A stretch of DNA of 64,000 nt from Chaenocephalus aceratus (GCA_023974075.1 CM043800.1:10493894-10557893); one strand, 5' to 3'. Numbered from the stretch's first letter, positions 23,833-36,368 are shown. Translations and numbers: made by a program. Notes: generated from the letters alone by a model not told the origin.

Positions 23833-26540
23833 TGGATCATGAATAAAACATCTCTGTGACCTTTATCAGGAGTGTATTGGACAGTCCACCCCCGTCTCTG
23901 TCTTCCTCTCTGCATGTCTCTCTCTCATTGTCCCTCATGTATGCACACCTCTGCTTCTCCCTGCTTTCTGCTGTTACACCACTGATAGTCCCTCCATGCC
24001 ACTTGGAATTACAAAAACATAAGAAAAACGTTGCAGTATAAAAACATATATGCACTAACTTTATTTGTGTTAGTAGGTTGGTAAATCACAAGTTTTGTCT
24101 GCAATATAAGACAACCGCATATGACACATTAACACACCTAGTTACATTTAATCAAACTTACAAAAAGCAGCCCTTAATATGAACATTTTATTAATGAGCC
24201 CTTCAATGCATTTTTATCAAAAAGTATAAAACTGGCCTGTTTACTATAAAGTGCCCTATTCTTATATTTATTCAATGTTTGTAAGGGAGGAGGATTGAAA
24301 AGCTGTTTCCATGGTTATTTGAAAAAGAAAAGCATATCTCAAAGATGATATGGACCGTTTTATCTCATTGCGTCGATGAGTTTGTTCATCATTAAGTCGA
24401 TACTGGATCCATATCAATGTTCTGTTGGTTTATATTGTGATGATATGCCTTGTTTAGGCAGTGTTTGAATGTTTAGGAACCGATTCAAATAATGACACAA
24501 ACGATCCATGGGCCTTTCAAAACAAAAGCGTATCTACAAGATAAATGATATGTTATGTTTTTCCAATGATATGATCATTTTTAAAAAGGAATCACACTCT
24601 AAATATCCCTCACTTGATCCATGTCAATGTATCGTGTTGACACCCCCATCGTTGTTTGTATTGTGGGTTTTCTGTGCAACATGAAGCTGTTATTCGAGTA
24701 GTGCTGTGGAAATCAGTGCCTATGCAATGTTGAGTGAAGGATATTAGGAAGGAGAACATTATTTCATCTACGGATCGATGATCCTTTTGTTTGGTGCATC
24801 TATGATAATAGTGCATTTTTTGACCATTAAACGTACCACATCTAGTATCGTTACACCCCTTTTGGTTCAGACTAAATGTTGATTTCACATTTGTGAAATT
24901 GTACTGAAATCATGTCGTGTAGAACCAGTGAAAAAAGATGCGTGTCTGGGAATTCTGTAGTAATCCATTGTCAAGGATATGCAGTAAGCATGTGTATGTT
25001 AATAAGGTGTCCAACCCAGCACCTCCATATCCTGAGCAACCCCCACTCTCACGATCCCCCAGGTCCAATCTGCTGACTACCATCTTCTACCTGTCTGTCG
25101 CCAGAGGCTGATGCTAAATGTCACTGACACTAACTCGCCTTTGTTAAGTCAAGCCCATTGTAAATATCCTAATATCAAGAAGAATCAGACGCTTCACAAT
25201 TTGCTGTAATATGCGTATATATATATTTTTAAAAACATTGAAGTGGAATGAAAAGTCTGACAAGCAGCCCTGCGCCGGCTCGGGGAGGATTGTGATGTCT
25301 GCTGGCAATTCCAGTGGTAATGCCGCATGAGTGGAATGGGAATCAATGTCTCCATGCTGGCACTCAACATATTGTTGGTCTCTTTGATTTAGTGTACAGC
25401 ATCCAGGAAAATGTCATCTCGTCTCTCCATTGTGCAGGCTTGACATATCCATTTTGCAACTGTGAAACACAAAGAAAAACCAAGCGAAATACCGCGATGA
25501 TGTCTTGATGCGCACGGACAGATTTACTGTGATGCATTGCAGTTGCTATTTTGCAGGTGCACTGAAGCGTTTCCTGTCAGTCTTTATGATTTTTAAATGT
25601 GTCGGGGAGATGGAGTTTATCTATCTACGTTTATCTTTCACTTGTCTTACACCTTGCTCATTTAGAAATGTTTAAAGATGGCTGATAGATTCCTTTCTGG
25701 AGGGTAAATCGGCTCATTCTCAATGATGCAGTGAAATGTAGAAACATTAAATAAAAGAGACAAAACAATGCAGTGCACCCAGGATCCCTCACTTTTAATT
25801 ATGTGTCAGTATACTGACGTGGATTAGAAGATTACTGTTACACAATGGTGAGTCTCATCTCCAAAACAAGGACGTGGTGGTTTAATGCAATCATTATGAG
25901 CCCGGGAGAAAGAGACGCTTTGACTAGGCAGGTAATGGCAGCCATTACAGGTGCAGGGTTTTCTCACACAATGACAAGGAAAAAGGAACCTGATCGTGAT
26001 CTCAAATAGATGATGTCGGATGCACAGAACAACAGCAGATTAAAATACAAAATAAATTAAAAAGTATCCTCTTATCTTCCAGGCTTACTTACAATTCAGC
26101 CGCCCCAGTTTGAAGTAACATCACATGACTTCGCATTGTATACAGGTATTATTACTTGCTTACTTAAGACTTTGCAAATCGGATTAGAGCCAGATGTGAC
26201 TCTGCGTGTGGCATTGTTTTTATTTTAGCTGAGATGACTGCTTCAAGAATTAAGTGTGTGTTGTGTGCATGTGTGTGTCTGCGTGATTCTGTCTTGAACT
26301 CTGACACCAGGAAGTCCCCGGTCTCCAACCAATGGTGAAAGGCCTCCCAGATTCCCCTTCTCTCCGTTGAGGTGGAATACTGGCGGGAGATTAGCATATC
26401 ATTACCATACCATTAGCATAACATTACAGTGGCACAGTTTTGGCTCGCTGTCTGCAGACGTGCTATCAGCTCATCGAGAGATTCAATCCTCAATCCCCTC
26501 CATGCTCCCCCACCTCCCTCCCCCCCCTGTACTCACACAG
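22893..26540 (+). other. Convertase intron 1, 5' part
   Basis: Mostly ordinary noncoding DNA. It contains a CTG triplet tract (23801-23830) and several balanced, non-repetitive stretches (25255-25640 and 25830-26060) that may be regulatory. A CT-rich run lies near 23890-23960. Confidence 0.5.
23801..23830. repeat. (CTG)10 trinucleotide repeat
   Basis: Ten perfect CTG units in convertase intron 1, in the sense orientation. Confidence 0.97.
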
Positions 26541-26712
26541 TAGGCTTGTTTGAGACGCGTTGCGGCTCGCCTCGAAAGTAGACGAGAATAGCCGATCGCA
26601 GCCGGGGGAGGTCTCAAAAAGCTCGCCTGAAGTCGGACAGCTCAGAGTCGGCTTCTTCTTCTTCTTCTCTCGGTTTTTTTTGGCGGATTGCAAACGACTT
26701 TAAGGTGCATAC

Positions 26713-26909
26713 TGTCGTGTTATTCAATAATACACGTGAGTTGAACTGTCACAATTACGTGTCTCTTTATTGGTAGCCCACATGCTAGAACACACCTAGC
26801 TCACATGCTCCGTTACCATAACATGTCCTCTGCCTAAGACGTCAATCAACGTGCCCCGTAAGGCTTCACTCCTATTGGCTAACACACACACATATAAAAT
26901 AACACCACA
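26713..26909 (-). repeat. 3' LTR of the gypsy element
   Basis: A 197-bp LTR with TG...CA ends. It is preceded on the minus strand by the polypurine tract at 26910-26920. It retains 23 bp (15 bp plus one copy of cacatgct) missing from the 5' LTR. Confidence 0.92.
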
Positions 26910-26920
26910 TCTCCCTTTTT
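26910..26920 (-). other. Polypurine tract of the gypsy element
   Basis: aaaaagggaga on the minus strand directly abuts the 3' LTR, as needed to prime plus-strand synthesis. Confidence 0.85.
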
Positions 26921-27166
26921 ATGAATCAATGGGTAGACTGCCATTGACTCCACAGACTTTAGGATTATTCTGCCTCTGTAGGGTGGAAGGTCTGTTCCTA
27001 TCTGAACCAGATATAAAATAACAGTTAACTCCAGACCTTCATGAACTAAATGTAACCCTATGATATTTTGTGTATTACACAACATTAATGCACAACATTA
27101 ATAATAACCAGTTTTTTTACTCTCTTATAAAACTCTATAATATTTCTTAGGCTTCTGTTTTGTTTA

Positions 27167-30100
27167 CAAGTCCAACCTAGCCGGTCTCACCACGGCTCTC
27201 CCAGACCTGGTTCTCGGGGTAGGTGGCAGATCTTGAGCACCGGGCTCCGGAGGTTCTGCAATATGCGGCTCTGGACCACCTCCTGAATGCTGCTCAGCTG
27301 CATCCCTGCCGCTCTGCTCTGACGAGGAGTACATGGGGATGAGATGATGGCGATTACGCCGGACTGTCCCATGAGATCCCTCAAGAATGTAGGAGCGTGG
27401 CGTGTTGTGACTTCCCATAACCGTTCCACTTGCCTTCTGATCCGTGACCCAAACCTCTTTTCCCGGTGCAAGCCTCTCGAGACTTCTCACTCGATGACGC
27501 AGGTTGTACCGCTGTGCATCCTTTATTCTCCTCTCTCTTTCTCGCAAAACTACAGCCTCACTGTCGGGAAGAGCCGGATCCAGCAGCGCTGGTAATGTTG
27601 GCACCGTCGTGCGAAGCCTTCTCCCCATGAGAAGTTGCGCAGGGCTATACCCGTTTTGTAGTGGGGTGGTTCTGTAAGGCAGCAGAGCCAGATATGGGTC
27701 TGCTGCTTTCTTAAGGAGACTCTTGACAGTCTTCACAGCCCGTTCTGCCTCACCGTTGCTCTGTGGATATTTCGGGCTGCTGGTGACGTGTTTAAATCCA
27801 TACGACTCTGCAAACTCTTCAAATGCCCTTCCCGAGAACTGCGGCCCGTTGTCTGTGACCAGCGTCTCAGGGATACCATGTCGTGCAAAGATGGATTTGA
27901 GATGGTGGATTACCTCTGTTGATTTTGTGGGTGTCAGCAAAGCCATTTCCACATACCTTGATGCATAATCCACTACCAGCAGATATATTGCTTCCCAGCA
28001 TAAACAAGTCGGCACCCAGTTTTCTGCCATGGTCGGCCTGGGTATTGTGTTGGCATCAGCGGCTCTTTGGGGTTCTGTCTCTCCTTGCTGCATGTCCGGC
28101 AGTTGAGAACCAACTCATTCAGCTGCTGACTTAGCCCTGGCCACCATACAGACTGTCGGGCACGCTCCCTACACTTCACCACTCCTTGGTGACCTTCATG
28201 TAGTCTGGCGAGCACATCATTTCTCATTGTTGCGGGGATGACGAGTCTGTCCCCCTTTAACAGCAGTCCGTCCTTTACAGTTATGAATGCTTGTTCCGCC
28301 CAGTATAACTTTATGGCTGGTTCGCTGTTGCTGTGTGCTGGCCATTTCTCTTCACACAGCTGCATCACTCTTCCGCACACACTGTCCTTTGCCAACTGCT
28401 CTTTTAGCTCTTCCAGGTAAGCCGTGCTTGCCGGCAAACCATCGATAATCATGTCCACATAGATATTCGTGCTCTCGAGGAACTCTTTTTCATCTGGTGT
28501 GGAGTCTCTTTTCACAGGTGCACGTGACAGTGTATCAGCCGTCCACAAGCTTTTCCCTGGCACATGTGTGATTGAGTAGGAATAACGCATCAGGCGCATC
28601 CGGAAACGTTGAATCCGTGGGGGAAGCGCATCCAATGCCTGAGACCCCAGGAGACTCAGTAGAGGTTTACGATCCGTTTCCAGCTCAAAGTGTCTACCGA
28701 TGAGAAAGTTGCGAAACCTTTCACAAGCCCAGGTTAAGCCTAAAGCTTCCTTTTCTACCTGTGCGTATCTCTGCGCCGTCTGTGTGAGAGAACGTGACAT
28801 ATAGGCGACTGGTCTCCAATCCTCTTCCCATTTCTGCAGAAGCACACTCCCCAAGCCGTATGATGATGCATCTGCTGAGACCTTGGTTTCTCTGTTTGTG
28901 TCATACCACTAGCACTGGTGGAGATATCAGAGAGTCTTTCAGATCTTGGAAGGCTCTGGCCTGATCGATGCCCCACAGCCAGCAGTTCTTTTTGGAGAGC
29001 AGGTCTCAAAGTGGCTTGTCTCACTCTGCTAGCTGCGGTATGAACTTCCCCAGCTGGTTGACCATGCCTAGAAAGCTCCTCAGCTCGCTCACATTTTTCG
29101 GCTCTTCCATTTCCTTACCGCCTTTGTCTTGCTCGGGCCTGGTCTAATGCCGCTAGCAGTGATCACATGGCCCAGGTATGTCACCTCCTGTTTGGATATA
29201 TCACACTTTTCCACATTCAAGGTGATTCCTGCCTTTTGGATCTTCTCCAGCACAGCATACAGACGAGCGTCGTGCTCCTCCTGTGTTTGGCCCCACACCA
29301 GTACATCGTCCATGCGACAGACGACCCCCTCTAGTCCCTCAGTTACCTCAATTGTCATCCTGTTTTGGAAATGCTCAGGGGCTGAGGCTATGCCGAAAGG
29401 TAGCCGATTGAAGTGGTATCGGCCAAAGGGTGTGATGAACGTTGTGTACTTGGCTGAGCCTTTTGTTAGAGGTATTTGCCAAAACCCCATGTTTGCATCC
29501 AACTTGCTGAATATTTTGGCTCCAGCCAGCTTTCCCAGTGTTTCTTCCACTGAAGGTAGAATGTATTTTTCTCGACACAGACTCGTTCAGTTTAGTTAGA
29601 TCCACACATATGCGAACAGCCCCTGTCTTTTTAGGCGCCACCACCATGCCAGCGCACCAATCTGTAGGCTCCTCAACTCTGCTGATCACCCCCAGGTCTT
29701 CCATGCGGGACAGTTCCTCTTTGACTTTGTCCATCAGTGGCAGTGGAATCCTTCTAGGTGTCTTTAGAGAAAACGGTTGGGCCCCTGGTTTCAGCTTGAT
29801 GGCATATGGCTACCGCACCTCTCCAAGACCGCTGCATACTGTTGGGTAATTAGTCTTTAGCGTGTCCATAGTGACGTTGTCTAGTCGTGCCACTAGCTTC
29901 AGCGCTACACTGGCAGGCCTCCCGAGCAATGCTGTTTGCAAGCGTCGAATGACTTACACATCCTCCATAAGTTCTCTCTCTCCTTTCTTCAGCAGCATAC
30001 TAGCAAAGCCCACTACGTCTAAAGGATTTTTCCCTGGACCCCAAAGTGGCTTCCTTGGCTTTTGAAGAGCTGGTGGAGCTTTGTGCTTATAGACCTCCTT

Positions 30101-30283
30101 AAACACGGAGTGAGGAATGACTGTAACATCAGCCCCAGTGTAAATTTTGAACTGCACGCTTTTGTTGTTAATGTCAATGTCTGCCATCCACGGATCATTG
30201 TCGGCCTCAATGCTGCCTAAGAACAAGCTTTCCTCTTCTTCATTAATCTCATGCACGCTTTTAGCTGCTTTACACATGTGCAT
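27167..30283 (-). pseudogene. Gypsy pol remnant: protease, RT, RNase H, integrase
   Basis: Domains occur in Ty3/gypsy order on the minus strand. The protease core (near 30120-30175) reads YTGAD where retropepsins have DTGA. RT follows at about 29740-29090, with FSKLDANMGFWQIPL and a CRMDDVLVWG active-site motif near 29290-29325. RNase H (about 28980-28500) contains YAQVEKEALGLTWACERF. The integrase zinc finger (HEGHQG near 28195 and CRTCSKERQ near 28085) leads into the D,D,E core with TDNGPQFSG (about 27840) and NGEAERAVK (about 27750). The reading frame is broken into at least five pieces, so no complete enzyme can be made. Confidence 0.93.
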
Positions 30284-30291
30284 ATAATGTC

Positions 30292-31099
30292 CTAGTTTCC
30301 CACATGCATGGCATTTTACATCCTTGGCTGGACACTCAGTCTTTACATGTGAAGGAGAACAACCACAGTTATAACACTTTGCATCATTACCCTTGTTGTA
30401 TTATGGCTTGGCTTGGTAGCTATTAGCAGATTGAGCTTTGTTTAAGCATATTTGCTACTGCTCTTAAGCACTCTGTCCACTAATTTAGCGTCACATGCCT
30501 CAGTGCTATCGTCACCTCGCAGAGAAGATTGTTGCCGTTTCACCTCTTCACTCTGCCGAGCCATGGTAATAGCTTTTCCCAAGGTAAGGTCTGAGTCCAG
30601 TTTCATCCGTTCAGACAGCCGCTTATCCGTCAATCCGACAACAAGCCTGTCTCGAATGAGTTCATCATGTAGCACTCTGTAGCTACAATGGTCCGCTAGT
30701 GCATATAGAGCTGTGACGAACGAGTCCACTGGTTCACCTTCTCCCTGTCTGCACATATTAAACTTTGCCCGCTCATTTGACATTTTTCTTGACAACGAAG
30801 AAGCCTTGAAAGCCATCCCGCACACCTTGGTAAGTGTCTCTCTGAGCCGCTGTGAGAGTCAATCCACGTAAAATATCATCTGCTTCATCTCCCATGCAGT
30901 ATATCAATGTGTTGACTTGATTCTCTTCTGAGCTATTGTTCAGACTACTTGCCAGGCGAAATCTCTCGAACCGCCGTATCCATTTGGCCCATTCCTGCGG
31001 TCTTGAAAAGTCGAAAGGCTCCGGTGGCTGGATGCTAAACGTAGCACTCGGTCCCGCCGCGGGTCGCGCTGCATCTCAGTTAGCATTCTCGTCTGCCAT
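30292..31099 (-). pseudogene. Gypsy gag remnant with two zinc knuckles
   Basis: A likely start at 31099 is followed by a stop within eight codons. The reading continues in the same and shifted frames with gag-like FSRPQEWAKWIRRFERFRLA and GLTDKRLSERMKLDSDLTLG. Near 30385-30292 there are two Cys-His knuckles, CYNCGC...H....C and CHACGKLGHYMHMC, the second a perfect CX2CX4HX4C. The product would coat the element RNA, but the early stop and frame breaks make it non-functional. Confidence 0.88.
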
Positions 31100-31177
31100 G
31101 TCCTCTTTCTTCCCTTTTCACCGTCAATTGGCTCCAAACAATACTTGTTCCCGGTCACACTCCACGTACTGTCGACA

Positions 31178-31190
31178 GGACTTCTGACAC
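31178..31190 (-). other. Primer-binding site of the gypsy element, displaced from its LTR
   Basis: gtgtcagaagtcc on the minus strand resembles the tRNA-Leu-type site tggtgtcagaagt. The first bases (TG) remain beside the LTR at 32283-32284, and the rest is separated from them by the 1.1-kb insertion. The tRNA assignment is inferred. Confidence 0.55.
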
Positions 31191-31193
31191 CTT

Positions 31194-32282
31194 GGCCCTT
31201 TCTCATTTCATCAAATCCCCCTCCTCGACTCCTCGGTCCTCCGGTAGTGACCCGGAAATGAATTTCAGCGTGCCATGTTGAAGGACATCTCATTTCTCTA
31301 AATGCACTTCGAGGACCGAGCGTCGAGGAGGCTCTCTGGAAGAGCTATAACCGAGGATACACTGATGGGTCCTCCACGGCTCCTTCGTGGATGCATTTCC
31401 GGCAACAGAGATGTTTCAAAGAGTCGTGACGCACGGCCGGACTTATCTCAGCCAATGACAGCTCTGCATGCATCCCCTGGATATTATTTTATTAACTGCT
31501 TTCATCGCGTATAATATATATCACTCAGTATAACATGCCTACTCTCTTTATTTGCTTTAGTTTAGTAGATATCTACAAACAAAAGGTCGATATTTTTCTA
31601 AAACCATTTAGTGCTTCACAATAAAATACACAACGGCTGTAGCCTGTTTTAGGAGCTGTATGTGCGTGGTGTAGGTGTGTGTGGTACAGTGTGTGCGTGG
31701 TACAGTGTGTGCAATGCACGCACTGTGCGTAGATGCAGCGGACAGACAGGTCCCAGTTGGTTTTCTGTCCTCTGCTTAGTTGTAATACTTGTAAATAAAA
31801 CTTTTGGCCATAATTTATTTTCCTCATTGTAGCGACCAGAGGGGAGAGGGGGGGTGGATATATCCAGTCTCTGATAGTGTTACGTTACTATGAGAGTTCT
31901 CTGTTTGATTCTGAAATTGTATATATTTATATAAATATACATATATATATATATGTGTGTGTATGTGTGTGTGTGTCTGCATCTGTAGCCTGTTATTGTC
32001 TCATTATACCGCACTGTGAATGAATCAAAGTAAATATATAAGTCGTCATGAACACATCTGTCCATCAGACAGAGGGCTGCTGTGCCTTCTGTCATCATTA
32101 ATGGACGTCTCTTTAAAATGACCGCTCAGAGGAGAGGAGTTCTCATTTCTCTAACCGCCTGCTGCTTCCCCTCCTCTCTCCTCGTTTCCCCTCCTCGGCT
32201 CCTCCGCTCGCATCTCCTGTGGGCGGGACTACGTATCGAGGATAGGAGTCGAGGAGGGGAGTTAGAGAAATGAGAAAGGGCC
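31194..32282. mobile_element. Non-autonomous TIR element inserted between gypsy 5' LTR and primer site
   Basis: The left end GGCCCTTTCTCATTT and right end AAATGAGAAAGGGCC are perfect inverted copies. Similarity continues about 40 bp inward (ccctcctcgactcct on both sides). The 1089-bp interior has no transposase. Two further copies of tctcatttctctaa (31287 and 32142) show internal palindromes, and 32139-32279 alone forms a 140-bp inverted-repeat unit. A clear target duplication was not found. Confidence 0.7.
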
Positions 32283-32284
32283 CA

Positions 32285-32458
32285 TGTCGTGTTATTCAAT
32301 AATACACGTGAGTTCAACTGTCACAATTACGTGTCTCTTTATTGGTAGCCCACATGCTCCGTTACCATAACATGTCCTCTGCCTATGACGTCAATCAACC
32401 GTGCCTGTAAGGCTTCACTCCTATTGGCTAACACACACACATATACAATAACACCACA
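32285..32458 (-). repeat. 5' LTR of the gypsy element
   Basis: A 174-bp LTR that aligns end to end with the other LTR apart from a 23-bp deletion between two cacatgct direct repeats and a few substitutions. The two are otherwise very similar, pointing to a fairly young insertion. Confidence 0.92.
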
Positions 32459-32574
32459 CATACCACCACCTCCGGAGTCGGCTTGACTCGGTTTGCATTT
32501 ATAAAGAATGCACACATGTGTTTAATCGTTAATGTCAGATATGTACGAAGTAAATTCATTTGTTCCTGCTCAAG

Positions 32575-32860
32575 ATTAGATTCAACTTTATTGTTATTGC
32601 ACATATTACAGGTACTGAGACAACGAAATGCAGTTTAGCTTCTAACCAGGTGCAACAAGCAGTGAAGTGAAAAGTAATGTACACAATAGACAGAATAAAA
32701 TATAGAATGAATTGAATGATGAATAAACAGTGAGGGGTATGAATACACTAGATATCAGCCTGTGAGCAGTATGAACAGTGTGTATGAATATGCTAAGATA
32801 TATAAAGTATGAAAATGGTAAGCAGTGCAAGTATAGTATAAAATATATAGATATTAATTT
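32575..32860. repeat. Teleost interspersed repeat
   Basis: agattcaactttattgttat followed by tgcacatattacaggtac and acgaaatgcagttta is a common fish repeat start. A related word pair occurs at 22130-22160. Non-coding; class not assigned. Confidence 0.45.
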
Positions 32861-33099
32861 CATGATGATAAACATTGTGAAACAATGATGACAAATGTGA
32901 ACGGAAGGGGCGACGTAAAAACTGACACAAAATAACAACACACTTTTGCCGAGCCAATTGGAGAGTTTCATCAGCAGCACGGGGTAAAAACCACCAATGA
33001 GCGCTCAGCTCGAGATACCAGCGAGTCGTTTCCCATCAAGCATTTCGCTTCCGCAGCCCGTGGAGAGGAACTGCGCCACCTCTTTCTTATTTAAAAAAA

Positions 33100-33880
33100 A
33101 AAAAATTATAATTTTTTTTATTGAACATTTAAAAAAAATACAAAAGCTCGGTGAGCTTGAACATAAATGCAAGACATTCATTCACAATAAGACAAAAATA
33201 ATACATCCAATAAGAGCCAGGGGGAGAGAAAAAAAGCATAAAGGCACAAAAACATTTGAGAGGCATTAAGCTTACTTAAAATAATAACCATTTGGAAATG
33301 TCATTGCAAATCTTTATAGACATGTTACAAGATTTTATTTTCCTAAGGGACAGAAAAAAGGACTTGAACTAATTTATGAAACATGGAAAGGAGGGCTTGC
33401 CTCCTCTCCATTTACTACAATGTAAATGGTATTTACCCAAAATAATAATTATATTTACCAAATCAGATATGGGAGAATCCAAATTATCAATATAATATCA
33501 AATGTGATATATTTTGAAGGCCGGAATGTTTGTTAATTTAAGTAACAACCAATCTCTCACATTCTACCACAAATGTTTAGAAAAAGGGCATGAGAAAAAT
33601 AAATGTTCCAACGATTCATCAGATAAATTACGAAAGGAACATGGTTCCACTTCAAATTTAAATCTTGAATTTAAAAAAAGTAGAAACCGGGTAGATTTTA
33701 TGAACAATTTTAAAATGAGTTTCTTTTGCTTTAGGAGAAATAGGCCATTTTATAAAATAAGATAGAGCTTTTTCCATTACAGATAAAGTGTCTAAATCGG
33801 TCCCTTGTGGAAATAAGCCTCTGTTCAAATTGTGAAAAATGTGGGATTTCAAAGAAGCATTAATAGATTTGTGATTTGTG
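33100..33880 (-). mobile_element. 5'-truncated L1/Tx1-like LINE, 3' end
   Basis: On the minus strand, decayed frames read WPISPKAKETHFKIVHKIYP, then EVEPCSFRNLSDESLEHLFF and SCPFSKHLW. This is the C-terminal Cys/His region found at the end of L1-type ORF2 proteins. It ends with caataaaaaaaa at about 33105-33120, like a polyadenylated tail. Stops and a frameshift interrupt it, and the 5' part is missing. Confidence 0.65.
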
Positions 33881-34540
33881 AAAGTGGCGTAGGCTATAGC
33901 CTGTACTTCAACATCAACGAAAGTGCTAGATATATGCTATATTGAACCAATAACCTAACACAAACTAACTATCACTATAACATGATGATGGTGATAAAGA
34001 ATGCATCTAACGTTCCGCTGTTCGTTATAATATAAAAACAGAGCATTAAACAAACCGTCATGCTCTTACTTTGAAATCATGCGGAAATGTCGTCATCAGC
34101 AGGCCATCACGTGGTTTCCGAAAATAACCGAGTGACACGAGTAGATTTTAGCCGAGACCGGCGGAAAATATGTCTCAAAATTCCGTGTGTTTTAAAAAGA
34201 CGATCCACAAGCAGAAACGTGAGATCCACGAGCAGAGATTTCAGATCCGCAAGCGCATTTTTGGTCGACAAATACCAAATGGATTCACAAATGCCTGATT
34301 GAAAGTTGTAAATGTTAAAGAGATATTCACAGATATTTTTTTATTTGTGAAAATATTTAGCGTATTTGCAGATCCGTTTTACATTTGCACATTTATTTGT
34401 GAGTTTGCAAATCTTTTAAATGCATTTGTGGATGGTGTTTTACATTTACAAATCACATATTTACACACAAATTATTTTTATGTTCACACAAATAATTATG
34501 AGACATATCTATGCCCATACGCTTGTCTCAAACAAGCCTA

Positions 34541-36360
34541 GTGTGTTTTCCATCTGAGTAAAGCAGATGTCGGCTAATTGAGGCAGAGCACTGGACTAAA
34601 TGAAATCACACAAACGCCTCGCGATCATTCGTGCACATTCAGAGACTTTCTTCTCTGGAACCTTGGAGCGCTGCGCCCAATTCACAATTTCTAATATCCT
34701 CTCAGAAACAGCCTCAGTCAGAAGCTAAGCTACGTGGAAGCCTTACACTGGCTGGATTACTCCAGAGTTCTGGCCAGGTGTTCTGGCAAAAGGAAAAAAG
34801 GCCAACATGGCACCAACTTCTCCCTCGCCCCCTTTCACTCCCTTTTCCTGAAGCATAGGGCACCCAGGGCCGCGGAAAGGGACACCAATCGTCTAATGGT
34901 TGGAAGAGAGGGCCCATTCCATTAGTCAGGGGGCCCAGAGTTCACCGCTGCTCCTCGGCACAGGGAGGGCGGAGAGAGCGAAATGGAGGCAGGTGTTGGC
35001 CGGGGGCAACGCAGAGGGCAATACTGTACCAGCTGCATGCTGGGAAATGAATCACTCCCCCCCCCCCCCCCCCCCCTCCCCCCCCATGTACACTCCTTCA
35101 CTGCCTATTTCTATTTCCTCATGCAAATACAGGTGCTGGCGCCATGCTCACACACACTGTCTGACTTCCTCTCACCTGCTTTTGTCCCCAATTTTAATTC
35201 ATTCCAGTAAGCTTTTCTCCATTTTCCTTATCTCTTTCTCTCTCCCTCTCATTCACTCACGGCTATCTCCATCTCTTTCATTTTCTCTCCCTCTCGTTGC
35301 CCCCCCCCCCCTCATTCAATCCTCGCTCATGCCTCACTCTCATTTGTAAATGGAGAGTGGACTTGTCTGAAGAATATGTGCAGAAGATGTGGTTTCCCTC
35401 CCAGGTGGGAAACTCTGGAGGGAGAGAAGAAGAAGAAGAAGACTGGGTGAGGAGGAGGAGGTGGTGAGCAGAAATTATGCTACCACTCCCTCTCCTTCCC
35501 TCTCCTCTCCCTCCCTGGGCTGAGATGATGTATGGCTGCAAAGGCCACATGTTGGCCGTGTGATGGATTAAAGCACTTTGTAGGAAAATTACTGAGAGCG
35601 CCTCAGCACACCCGAGTCTAGCCCTTAATAAAACTCTCTTCAATATTGAAATGTAGAGAGAGATAGGGAAAGAGGGGGAGATAAAGAAGATGAAGGAACA
35701 TGGTGGACGAGACTTGCAATGGGAGAAGCACATACACGCAGTATGGAATATTGAGAAATGTTGTAAAATAAATAATACGTTGTGCAGTACAGCTTTACTG
35801 CTGGATTTAGGTTTGTGTTTGGAATGGCTTTATGAAAAGAGCTTAGAGAGAAATAAGTGAAAGTAAACCATATTTGATGAAGTTGTTGTTTATCATAAGC
35901 TTTGTAGATGGAGAAGTCTGTCAGTTACTGATGCTGTAGACTCAGTGTGTTTTATGCTCACTGAAATGCCCATTTCTTCTACGTAATATTAATAGAAAGT
36001 TTTGAAATAACATGGATTCCAGTCCAAACCTGCGTAATGTGACAGCGGACTTCAGTGCACGTCGGCTTTCCTTTCCCAATATCAGATCACTGCACAGTGT
36101 TTTCAACCGTATGGACAATTCTTTCTCACGATTGACTTGAGAGTTTTTATGATCTTTGCTGAAGAGTGGATTATAGTTATTTTTGGTTCTTGACCTTTTA
36201 ACTGAGTGGGACTAAGAAAGAGGTGAAGCAGGCTCGTAGCAACTGGGACTTGGAATGCTATAATTCACGTGGGTTTGGGGTTCAGTTAGTCTGTTTGTAT
36301 AAAACTCATCTACGTCCCATAGTATTTGCGTCATACTACAAAAGGCGAATGAATGAACTT
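34541..36360 (+). other. Convertase intron 1, middle part
   Basis: The balanced, non-repetitive segments 34860-35040 and 35500-35660 look like candidate regulatory DNA. A poly-C tract (about 35057-35092) and CT-rich simple sequence (35220-35340) separate them. No exons. Confidence 0.45.
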
Positions 36361-36368
36361 TTCTAACA

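Larger units (their letters stand above)
26713..32458 (-). mobile_element. Ty3/gypsy LTR retrotransposon, full-length but inactive
   Basis: The element has two LTRs and a perfect 5-bp target duplication CATAC (26708-26712 and 32459-32463). A purine tract (aaaaagggaga on the minus strand) sits just inside the 3' LTR, with gag, protease, RT, RNase H and integrase in Ty3/gypsy order. No envelope-like frame is seen. Stops and frameshifts in gag and pol, and a 1.1-kb insertion at the primer site, show it is dead. It lies antisense to the convertase gene within intron 1. Confidence 0.93.
26541..34540. mobile_element. Candidate outer DNA transposon, bounded by perfect 16-bp inverted repeats, filled by later insertions
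   Basis: TAGGCTTGTTTGAGAC (26541-26556) recurs as its exact reverse complement at 34525-34540. Outside both copies lie complementary cacac/gtgtg words, so the inverted repeat may extend slightly. After removing the gypsy element and one target duplication, about 2.25 kb of host element remains. That includes a ttcttcttcttcttctct tract at 26655-26673, a LINE fragment at 33100-33880 and AT-rich palindrome-like words (34300-34500). No transposase was recognised. The alternative is two independent short elements of one family in opposite orientation. Confidence 0.5.

Noticed and set aside
27167..31099. Endogenous retrovirus with envelope
   Set aside because: Domain order and the absence of any envelope-like frame fit a Ty3/gypsy retrotransposon. 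The space between integrase and the 3' LTR is only about 250 bp.
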